DNA of 47,986 nt. It comes from an uncultured Gammaproteobacteria bacterium (GTDB lineage Bacteria > Pseudomonadota > Gammaproteobacteria > Steroidobacterales > Woeseiaceae). This document shows positions 18,325 to 24,684 of the stretch, in pieces (within the stretch, counting starts at the first letter, position 1; each line of letters begins with the position of its first letter). A model generated the notes under the pieces. The model saw only the letters and a program-made list of their open reading frames with translations. It did not search any database and was not told the DNA's origin. Made by a program: the position numbers and the translations under genes. Location of the stretch: positions 1 to 47,986 of the forward strand of contig CALBPI010000067.1 in the NCBI GenBank assembly GCA_937899415.1. Reading direction: 5' to 3'.

Positions 18325-20172
18325 TTATTGGCAGGCCAGGCATTCGTCGTAGTCGTTGAGTCCGTCGCTGAGTTCGCGCTCGGGCCAGGCTTTCGTGTTG
18401 TCGCCCTCGACACCGGCGAAGCCGGCGCGCTGGACCGATTTGGACCGGCAGTAGTAGAGGCTCTTGATCCCCCGTTCCCAGGCAGACCAATGCAACATGA
18501 GCAGGTCCCACTTGTGGATATCACTGTTCAGGAACAGGTTGATCGACTGGCCCTGGCACACGCTGGGTGCACGGTCTGCCGCCAGGTCGACAACCCAGCG
18601 CTGGTCGATCTCAAAGGCGGTGCGAAAGACGGCCTTTTCTTCGTCACTGAGTGCGTCCAGATGCTGTACCGATCCGTCGTGCTGCAGAATCGTGGCCCAG
18701 GTCTCAGGCGTATTAAGGTCACGCGACTCGAGCAGTTGTTCCAGCGCCGGGTTCTTCACTGTGAACGATCCCGACAGCGTCTTGTGTGTGTAGATGTTCG
18801 CCGGGATCGGCTCGATGCAGGCGCTGACCCCACCGCAGATGATGCTGATGCTGGCGGTTGGGGCGATCGCCAGTTTGTGACTGAATCGCTCCGCGACGCC
18901 CGCTTCCCCGGCGTCTGGGCAGGGGCCACGTTCTTCGGCGAGACGCGCTGAGGCACGGTCTGCTTCATCGCGCAGGTGTCGGAACATGCGCAGGTTGAGG
19001 CTCTTGGCCATGGCGCCTTCGAAAGCGATGCCCTGGTCTTGCAGGTAGCTGTGAAAACCCATGGCGCCGAGGCCGACGGAGCGCTCGCGCATGGCTGAAT
19101 AGCGTGCCTGCGCCATACTGTCGGGTGCACGCTCGATGAAATCGTCGAGTACGTTATCGAGCATCCGCAAAACGTCCTCAACAAACCGGCTGTCCGTTCG
19201 CCACTCATCCCATCGTGTGAGATTCACGGACGACAGGCAGCACACTGCCGTTCGCGTCATGCCACTGTGATCACGACCTGTGGGCAGCAGGATCTCGCTG
19301 CACAGGTTTGACTGACGCACCTTCAGTCCCAGCTGCTTCTGGTGCTGGGGCACATCGCGGTTCGCGGTGTCGACAAACAGCAAGTAGGGCTCGCCCGTCT
19401 GCAGTCGCGTTTCGAGAATGCGCTGCCAGAGCTCACGCGCCGATACGGTGCGGATCACCGTGTCGTCGGCAGGACTGCGCAGCGCAAACGGCGCATCCTC
19501 ACGCACGGCTTCCATAAATGCATCGGTAATGGCGATGCCATGGTGAAGATTCAGGCTCTTGCGATTGAAGTCGCCAGAGGGTTTCCGGATCTCGACGAAC
19601 TCCTCGATCTCCGGGTGATGCACATCGATGTAGACCGCCGCCGAGCCGCGGCGCAGTGAGCCCTGAGAAATGGCGAGCGTCAGCGAATCCATGACCCGCA
19701 CAAACGGGATGATCCCGGACGTCTCGCCACTCTCACCGATGGGCTCGCCGATGGAGCGGACGTCACCCCAGTAGGTGCCGATACCGCCGCCGTTGGAGGC
19801 CAGCCAGACGTTTTCAGTCCAGGTGCCGACGATGCTGTCGAGACTGTCCTCGACGGCGTTGAGGAAACAGGAGATCGGCAAACCGCGGTCGGCGCCGCCG
19901 TTGCTCAGAACAGGCGTCGCTGGCATGAACCAGAGCATCGACATGTAGTCGTAGAGCCGCTGCGCGTGGTCGGCGTCATCAGCGTAGGCGTTAGCAACGC
20001 GCGCAAACAGGTCCTGGTAGGACTCTCCAGGCAGCAGGTAGCGGTCCCGCATGGTCGCCTTGCCGAACTCCGTCAGCAGGGCGTCCCGTGTGTGATCGAT
20101 GCGGATGCCGAAGCGCTCGGCTGTGCTTTTTGCGCGGACGGATTGCGTGGTTTCTGACGCCGGTGTAGCCAT
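18325..20172 (-). CDS. nrdA: Class I ribonucleotide reductase, alpha subunit without ATP-cone
   Basis: 615 residues, much shorter than E. coli NrdA (761). The N-terminus goes straight into the catalytic barrel without the usual ATP-cone, so the common dATP-inhibition site is absent. Active-site features are present: the redox Cys in LPISCFLNAV, the Asn-x-Cys-x-Glu triad in NLCSEILLP, the second redox Cys in TAVCCLSSVNL, the radical-transfer Tyr pair in SLYYCRSKS, and a C-terminal CLAC for thioredoxin/glutaredoxin recharging. The ATG at 20172 has AGGGG seven bases upstream. A cobalamin riboswitch lies in the leader and NrdR-box-like sites lie in the promoter. The reaction is reduction of ribonucleotides to deoxyribonucleotides. 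Confidence 0.95.
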   Translation of the reverse strand: MATPASETTQSVRAKSTAERFGIRIDHTRDALLTEFGKATMRDRYLLPGESYQDLFARVANAYADDADHAQRLYDYMSMLWFMPATPVLSNGGADRGLPISCFLNAVEDSLDSIVGTWTENVWLASNGGGIGTYWGDVRSIGEPIGESGETSGIIPFVRVMDSLTLAISQGSLRRGSAAVYIDVHHPEIEEFVEIRKPSGDFNRKSLNLHHGIAITDAFMEAVREDAPFALRSPADDTVIRTVSARELWQRILETRLQTGEPYLLFVDTANRDVPQHQKQLGLKVRQSNLCSEILLPTGRDHSGMTRTAVCCLSSVNLTRWDEWRTDSRFVEDVLRMLDNVLDDFIERAPDSMAQARYSAMRERSVGLGAMGFHSYLQDQGIAFEGAMAKSLNLRMFRHLRDEADRASARLAEERGPCPDAGEAGVAERFSHKLAIAPTASISIICGGVSACIEPIPANIYTHKTLSGSFTVKNPALEQLLESRDLNTPETWATILQHDGSVQHLDALSDEEKAVFRTAFEIDQRWVVDLAADRAPSVCQGQSINLFLNSDIHKWDLLMLHWSAWERGIKSLYYCRSKSVQRAGFAGVEGDNTKAWPERELSDGLNDYDECLACQ

Positions 20173-20177
20173 GTGTT

Positions 20178-20213
20178 GCCCCTGATGCAGTGCGAGTTAT
20201 TGGCACGAGGGGC
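20178..20213 (-). promoter_or_regulatory. Shine-Dalgarno-sequestering hairpin of nrdA
   Basis: On the minus strand GCCCCT (20213-20208) pairs with AGGGGC (20183-20178), which contains the nrdA ribosome-binding site. An inner 4-bp stem (20203-20206 with 20190-20193) strengthens it. This is a plausible expression platform for the upstream cobalamin riboswitch, acting at translation. Confidence 0.5.
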
Positions 20214-20293
20214 TGAGGCTTTGCGGACACGGTTCATGGGAGCGACCGGCAACAAACCCTGTCGGCACACCCCGTCCGATGAGTAGTTCTGTT

Positions 20294-20462
20294 GTGCCGG
20301 CAGGTCTCCTGACTCACGGCGTTTGCGCGATGTATCGCCTTCCCGGGTTTCCCCAGTGGCATTGAGACACATCGCCGCCGACTACAGTTGCGGGGGCAGT
20401 CCCGGACTTCTGGCAGGCGCCAGGCACCGGATTCCCTTTTCATCGCCTTGTGGGCGAACCGA
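20294..20462 (-). ncRNA. Cobalamin riboswitch upstream of nrdAB
   Basis: Reading the minus strand from ~20462, the conserved blocks of the B12 element occur in order: AAAAGGGAATCCGGTGC, the B12 box region ACTGCCCCCGCAACTGTA, CACTGGG, CCCGGGAAGG and GTGAGTCAGGAGACCTGCC. It lies about 120 bases before nrdA. By established knowledge this RNA binds adenosylcobalamin and usually lowers expression of the downstream gene. B12 control of a B12-independent ribonucleotide reductase is known from Streptomyces and predicted elsewhere; it suggests that the genome also has a B12-dependent class II enzyme. Confidence 0.95.
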
Positions 20463-20509
20463 CCCCTAGATGTTGTGTCATGCGACCGAGTAAAGTCAAC
20501 ATATTGTAG
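20463..20509. promoter_or_regulatory. Tandem NrdR-box-like sites upstream of nrdA
   Basis: Two 16-bp sites resemble the NrdR consensus acaCwAtATaTwGtgt. Site 1 (20494-20509, core CAACATATTG) matches 11 of 16 positions. Site 2 (20463-20478, right half TTGTGT) matches 12 of 16. Their centres are 31 bp apart, the spacing typical of NrdR box pairs, in which NrdR binds cooperatively. They lie immediately upstream of the nrdA riboswitch and overlap the proposed promoter. Confidence 0.55.
20470..20499 (-). promoter_or_regulatory. Candidate nrdAB promoter
   Basis: On the minus strand TTGACT (20499-20494) serves as a -35 and CAACAT (20475-20470) as a weak -10, with an 18-base spacer. Transcription would start near 20462, at the first base of the riboswitch. 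Both elements coincide with the NrdR-box-like sites, which would explain repression by NrdR. The -10 is poor, so this is tentative. Confidence 0.4.
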
Positions 20510-20578
20510 TGGTGTTGGCCACGACACCGATGTCCAAGCCGTGTGGACGTTTCTAACCCATTGGGGCACTATCAACGC

Positions 20579-20755
20579 GTGACGGTGCCAGCCCGGATTG
20601 GGCTGGCGAAAGGGAATGTGGTGCGGGCCGGGGCCCAATCCCACAACTGCCCCCGCAACTGTAAGCGGCGAGCAAACTCGACACGAACCACTGGGCGGTT
20701 AGCCCGGGAAGGAACGAGGGAGCAGCGACCCGCGAGTCAGGAAACCTGCCGTCAC
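20579..20755 (+). ncRNA. Cobalamin riboswitch upstream of the BLUF protein gene
   Basis: The closing stem GTGACGG (20579-20585) pairs with CCGTCAC (20749-20755). Between them lie the conserved blocks GAAAGGGAATGTGGTGC, the B12 box region ACTGCCCCCGCAACTGTAAG, CCACTGGG, CCCGGGAAGG and GCGAGTCAGGAAACCTGCC. It is a complete second B12 element, on the opposite strand to the nrdAB one and only 116 bases from it. It precedes a gene whose product itself carries a B12-binding-like domain. This arrangement predicts cobalamin control of that gene and its coupled neighbour. Confidence 0.95.
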
Positions 20756-20836
20756 AGCGACACGTTGACCGGGCGGGGTGCACCGGGGGACGCTGACGAT
20801 GCCACGACCTGCCAGGCCAGGCATCCTGCGGACCCA

Positions 20837-20866
20837 CTGCCCCCCACCCACGGTGGAGGGAGGCAG
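20837..20866 (+). promoter_or_regulatory. Anti-Shine-Dalgarno hairpin before the BLUF gene
   Basis: The C-rich run at 20837-20848 folds onto GGTGGAGGGAGGCAG at 20852-20866 around a 3-base loop (849-851), with single-base bulges. The G-rich arm is the ribosome-binding site of the ATG at 20869. This is a convincing translational expression platform for the plus-strand cobalamin riboswitch. Confidence 0.6.
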
Positions 20867-20868
20867 AT

Positions 20869-21987
20869 ATGACACCGATTTCAGAGACTCAGGCGCACCT
20901 TGGGCGGGTGTTCCGGCTCAGTTATTCGAGTCGCGCGACGCGCCCGATACACCGCAGTGCGGCGACTCAGCTCGCTAACGACGCCGCGGACAACAACGGC
21001 CGGGAGGGTGTCTCCGGGGTCCTGTTTAGCGATCACGGCCTGTTCCTGCAGTGGCTTGAGGGCCCGGCACCCGAGGTGTGCTCCGTGATGTCCCGCATTA
21101 CTGCCGACCCGCGCCACACCGATGTCACCCTGCACAGTGCGGGCTGGATTTCGGACCGCCGCTATTCCGATTGGGCGATGCAGCTCGCCGGACAACCGTT
21201 ACCGGGAACCGCGCCCGGGGGGCGTCTTCAGGATCGGTCGAAAGCGCCCTGCGACACCTTGCAGGCGCTGGCTGCATTCGACGCGATGGAACGGGACTAC
21301 TACCGAGAGCGCAATCGGATCGGCGGCAGTCCGTCGCTGCAGGAGTTTGCGCACGAGCTCATTCACCGCAGCCCGAGCGCGTCGCCACACCTACCAGAAG
21401 CGGCCCGGACGCATTTGCACGCGCGTGCACAGTTCGTCGATGACGTGTGCAGTGAGTTTGTGTCGGGCTGGCGCGAGGATCACTGGACCTCGATCGAGGT
21501 CGCGCTTGGCATGGCACACCTCAATCTCATCTGGCAGCGGTCGGGCCGCGTGCTGCAGCCCTCGCAGTCGCGCCAATGTGTTGCGGTCGTTGTGCCGCCC
21601 AACAGCTCTGAGTGCCTCGGCGCGATCGTAAAGGCCGACTTGCTGCGTGACGCCGGCATTGCCGTGCGTATGATCAGTGCGCCAAGCGTTGACACCACAA
21701 TTGGCGCGCTTTACGAGCAGGAGCTCGACGCCATCATCGTTGCGGGGTCCCGGCTGGGGTGGAGTGAAGACCAAAAGCGCGCCAAGGCGCTGGCATCCCG
21801 CATCCGCGAGCGCATCCGGGCGGTCCCGACCTATGTCGGCGGTCATAAGGCGGGGAGCCTGGACGGCTGGCCCGAGCGCATTGCGCTTCTGCGCGACGAT
21901 GCAGCGGCGATGCGCGCCACCGATGTCGATTGGCTGGCGCTTTCCCAGCTGGCCACAGGCACAAGCGGTCACCTGCTTAAGCGTTGA
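20869..21987 (+). CDS. BLUF blue-light receptor with C-terminal B12/SCHIC-like domain (AppA-like)
   Basis: 372 residues. Residues ~12-108 form a BLUF flavin domain with all photocycle residues: Tyr19, Asn43, Gln61, Trp102 and Met104. Each is exactly two positions before the AppA equivalents (Y21, N45, Q63, W104, M106). A helical segment (~140-230, His217 in MAHLNL) precedes a Rossmann-like B12-binding fold (~238-360: VAVVVPPNSSECLGA ... LDAIIVAGSRLG). At the Asp-x-His-x-x-Gly cobalamin signature the sequence has Ser-x-Glu-x-x-Gly (246-251), so the usual lower-ligand His is missing, as in the heme- or cobalamin-binding SCHIC domains of AppA/PpaA/AerR. AppA's Cys-rich tail is absent. A strong ribosome-binding site is present, the gene lies behind a cobalamin riboswitch, and it is coupled to the next gene by a TTGA overlap. 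Confidence 0.85.
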   Translation: MTPISETQAHLGRVFRLSYSSRATRPIHRSAATQLANDAADNNGREGVSGVLFSDHGLFLQWLEGPAPEVCSVMSRITADPRHTDVTLHSAGWISDRRYSDWAMQLAGQPLPGTAPGGRLQDRSKAPCDTLQALAAFDAMERDYYRERNRIGGSPSLQEFAHELIHRSPSASPHLPEAARTHLHARAQFVDDVCSEFVSGWREDHWTSIEVALGMAHLNLIWQRSGRVLQPSQSRQCVAVVVPPNSSECLGAIVKADLLRDAGIAVRMISAPSVDTTIGALYEQELDAIIVAGSRLGWSEDQKRAKALASRIRERIRAVPTYVGGHKAGSLDGWPERIALLRDDAAAMRATDVDWLALSQLATGTSGHLLKR

Positions 21988-22967
21988 TCCGAATCGGGCT
22001 CCTGGGCGCCTCCCGAATCGCGGTTGGCGCCGTCATCCGGCCGGCCGCAGCCTTCGACCAGTTGCAGGTGCAGGCGATCGCCGCACGCTCGCCAGTCCGC
22101 GCGCGCCAGTACGCCGAAACGCACAGCATTCCGAAAACGCATGCGGACTACGCAGCGCTGGTGACGTGCCCTGACGTCGACCTTGTCTACAACGCCTTGC
22201 CGCCCAGTGAGCACAAACACTGGACTATCGCCGCGTTGCGAGCCGGTAAGCACGTGCTCTGCGAGAAGCCCTTCGCGCTGTCGGCGGAAGAGGCCGGGGC
22301 AATGGTCGGCGCTGCGCGTGACACGGGCAACGTGCTCATCGAGGCCTTCCACTACTGTTTCCATCCGCTCTTTCTCCGTGTCCTGGAGCTGACTAAGTCA
22401 GACGCGATCGGCACGGTGCGGCGCGTGGATGGGCACTTCAATACCGCGATTGCATTTGAGCCCTCTGAGCTTCGCTACGTGCGGGAACTGGGCGGTGGCG
22501 CATTGATGGACCTGGGTTGTTATCCGCTGCACTGGGTGCGACAGGTGGTCGGTGAAGCGCCCGATGTGGTGTCCGCCGTCGGTGAGTGGCACGAGGCGGG
22601 CGTCGATGTTGCGATGACGGCGAAACTGGCTTTCCCAGGCGGCGCTATGGCGCACGTGAAGTGTTCGATGGCCGGCGTGTCGTCCGGTCCGCTCGACAAC
22701 ACGCTGCAAGTCACAGGCGACCTGGGCACGTTGACGGTGAACAACCTGATCGCGCCGCACCTGGGGCACGAGCTGCATCTGGATACCGGCGAGGGTATTG
22801 TCACCGAGACGCTCAGCACGCGGCCGACCTATCACTACCAGCTGCAACACGTGATCGATGTGATCGAAGGCAGTGCGCCGCAGGTAACGGGCGGTGATGA
22901 TGCGATTAACACGATGCACCTCATCAACGCGGTCTACCGCAAGGCGCTGGGTCAGGACGCTTCGTAA
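21984..22967 (+). CDS. Gfo/Idh/MocA-family NAD(P)-dependent oxidoreductase
   Basis: 327 residues. The N-terminal dinucleotide-binding motif (IRIGLLGASRIA) and the Glu-Lys-Pro signature (GKHVLCEKPFAL) at ~90 define the Gfo/Idh/MocA family, whose members oxidise or reduce sugars, inositols, biliverdin and related compounds. GGGALMDLGCYPLHW (~172-186) is the typical substrate-side segment with the conserved Asp and His region. The substrate is not identifiable. The start is TTG inside a TTGA overlap with the BLUF gene stop, so translation is coupled and expression should depend on the same cobalamin riboswitch. The 3' end overlaps the convergent diguanylate cyclase gene by 16 bases. Confidence 0.85.
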   Translation: MIRIGLLGASRIAVGAVIRPAAAFDQLQVQAIAARSPVRARQYAETHSIPKTHADYAALVTCPDVDLVYNALPPSEHKHWTIAALRAGKHVLCEKPFALSAEEAGAMVGAARDTGNVLIEAFHYCFHPLFLRVLELTKSDAIGTVRRVDGHFNTAIAFEPSELRYVRELGGGALMDLGCYPLHWVRQVVGEAPDVVSAVGEWHEAGVDVAMTAKLAFPGGAMAHVKCSMAGVSSGPLDNTLQVTGDLGTLTVNNLIAPHLGHELHLDTGEGIVTETLSTRPTYHYQLQHVIDVIEGSAPQVTGGDDAINTMHLINAVYRKALGQDAS

Positions 22968-24424
22968 AGCTCCACCTGGTTGCGGCCCTTTTCCTTGGCC
23001 TGGTAGAGCACTTCGTCGGCCTTGGCGACGAGCGCTTCGAGCTGCTCGTGTTTCGCGGAGCCGAATGCCACGCCAAAGCTGGCTGTGACGCTGACGGGGC
23101 CGTGCTTGGCGTCGATACGCAGGCTCTCGATGTTTTGCCTGGCGCGCTCCGCGATGCTCTGACCCAGCTCGATGTTGCCGGCGGGGATCAGCATGACGAA
23201 TTCCTCGCCACCCCAGCGGCTCACGATGTCTTCCTCGCGCAGCTCCTGTTTGAGCGCATCGGCCGCGGCGCGCAGCACGCGGTCACCGGCCTCGTGGCCG
23301 TGTTGGTCATTCACCTGCTTGAAGTGATCGAGATCGATGATCACCGCGCAGAGATCGACGCCTGCGCGTTGCAACTCCTGGAAGCGTCGCTGTACGTGGG
23401 CCCGGTTGGGCAGTCCGGTGAGCGGGTCGAGCTCGGTGCGCTTTTCGAGGCTGCGCTTGTAGAGCAGCACGAGGAACAGGCCTGCGCCCGCGAGTAGCGT
23501 CACGCTGAAGGCAGCGACGAGCGCGTTGGTCAGGAATGCCTTCACGATCTGGTTCTGACGCGCCTCGAGCGGTGCGAGCAGCAGCAGCCGCCAACCGAGC
23601 TCCTCGATCCCGAATTCCGAGATCAGGTAGTCGCCGTCGTCGACTTCGATGATCTCGCTGTCGTGGCTGTCGGTTTGGCTGTCGCCGTGCTCGAACCAGT
23701 CCAGTGAACCCAGCGTCGGGATGTAGGCGTCCCGGACGACGAGGTCAGGCAGTGAGGTCAGAATGATCTCGTCGTCGTCGTTGACGAACAGGAAGTCGTA
23801 GCCGTAGCGCGCCTTGTACTGGTCAAAGGTGTTCAGAAAGTTCTGCACCCGCTTGCCCACGCCTACGTAGCCCAGAAACTCGCGCTCCGGGCCGTAGATC
23901 TTGACGTCGAAATACAGGTGGACGTCGCCGATCTGGCCGAGGTCGGCCATAAAGTCCTTGTCCCGTTCGATGGCCTCGAAGTACCAGGCCACCTCGCCCT
24001 CAACGAGATCGAGTGTCCGCCCGTTGGAGAAGTACTGTTTGCGCGTCTTCTCGCTGGCGACGAAGAAGACCAGCCCAAGGTCCTGCTCCATCCCCTGCAG
24101 CCGCTCGAGCAATGCCGCCTCATCGAAATCAGGCGAGTCCATCATGGCGGTGAAGTCGACCGAGCTCGCAAAGGTTTCGGCGATGTACAGCGGGCGCAGC
24201 AGTTCGTCGCGCACGAGCTTGAAGACCGGCGACACGGCCTGCTGCTGCACGCGGCTTTGTTCGGCGACGATGTTGTCGATGGCCTTGTAGGTCGCGTAGA
24301 AGAACGCGGCCCCCAGCGACAGCACCAGCACGATAGCCAGTCTTTGTGGAAATGTGGTGGGTTTCAACGCAAAAGATCCGATCGCATGGGGGTGCGCGGG
24401 TCCTCGACATAATCGGACTGACAC
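22952..24424 (-). CDS. Membrane diguanylate cyclase with periplasmic sensor
   Basis: 490 residues from the GTG at 24424; a TTG at 24367 (KPTTFPQRLAIVLVL...) is an alternative start. TM1 (~28-46) and TM2 (~300-322) flank a periplasmic Cache-like sensor domain of ~250 residues. The C-terminal GGDEF domain (~330-488) has the active motif GGEEF at ~405 and an inhibitory RxxD site (REED) five residues before it, so it should make c-di-GMP with product feedback. Its 3' end overlaps the Gfo/Idh/MocA gene on the opposite strand. Upstream it faces the TonB receptor gene, with two copies of the TGCATTCG element between them; whether these affect this gene is unknown. Confidence 0.92.
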   Translation of the reverse strand: MSVRLCRGPAHPHAIGSFALKPTTFPQRLAIVLVLSLGAAFFYATYKAIDNIVAEQSRVQQQAVSPVFKLVRDELLRPLYIAETFASSVDFTAMMDSPDFDEAALLERLQGMEQDLGLVFFVASEKTRKQYFSNGRTLDLVEGEVAWYFEAIERDKDFMADLGQIGDVHLYFDVKIYGPEREFLGYVGVGKRVQNFLNTFDQYKARYGYDFLFVNDDDEIILTSLPDLVVRDAYIPTLGSLDWFEHGDSQTDSHDSEIIEVDDGDYLISEFGIEELGWRLLLLAPLEARQNQIVKAFLTNALVAAFSVTLLAGAGLFLVLLYKRSLEKRTELDPLTGLPNRAHVQRRFQELQRAGVDLCAVIIDLDHFKQVNDQHGHEAGDRVLRAAADALKQELREEDIVSRWGGEEFVMLIPAGNIELGQSIAERARQNIESLRIDAKHGPVSVTASFGVAFGSAKHEQLEALVAKADEVLYQAKEKGRNQVELYEAS

Positions 24425-24502
24425 AAGTGTAGGTCGGGTCCCATTAAAAAACCGCGTCGAAGTTCAAAGTTCAGGCGGTTTCCAGTGCCTGCATGCGACC
24501 GG

Positions 24503-24522
24503 CCGCTACTGCGAATGCATAA
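24503..24522 (-). promoter_or_regulatory. Operator-like site A (TGCATTCGCAGT)
   Basis: On the minus strand the 12-mer TGCATTCGCAGT occupies 24519-24508. The identical 12-mer recurs at 24594-24605 and at 32983-32994, and a one-mismatch copy at 32906-32895. It is placed upstream of the TonB receptor gene, 74 bases from site B and in inverted orientation to it. Likely a LacI-family operator. Confidence 0.6.
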
Positions 24523-24590
24523 AAACAACACCTGAAATACCCACAAAAACACTATTAAGCGCCCATTGTGTTGTCAGCACCGGCCCAGAG

Positions 24591-24608
24591 AATTGCATTC
24601 GCAGTCAG
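24591..24608 (+). promoter_or_regulatory. Operator-like site B (TTGCATTCGCAGT)
   Basis: TTGCATTCGCAGT at 24593-24605 lies 80 bases before the TonB receptor ATG. It shares its 12-base core with sites A and D. Sites A and B form an inverted pair with 74 bases between the cores, close to the 76 bases between sites C and D. Confidence 0.6.
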
Positions 24609-24684
24609 AACAGGGCAATCTAGCGGCGTCTGCGGTTGTCATGACGGCGGACGCCTTACAGACACAGCCAAGGGGGAGCTTGTG

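Noticed and set aside
17141-18352. 403-residue plus-strand frame across nrdB
   Set aside because: Antisense shadow of the conserved ribonucleotide reductase beta subunit; no recognisable domain or ribosome-binding site.
18302-18511. N-terminal extension of NrdB
   Set aside because: The extra 70 residues overlap the end of nrdA in another frame and are low-complexity Arg-rich; ATG 18301 has a GGAG site and the expected NrdB start.
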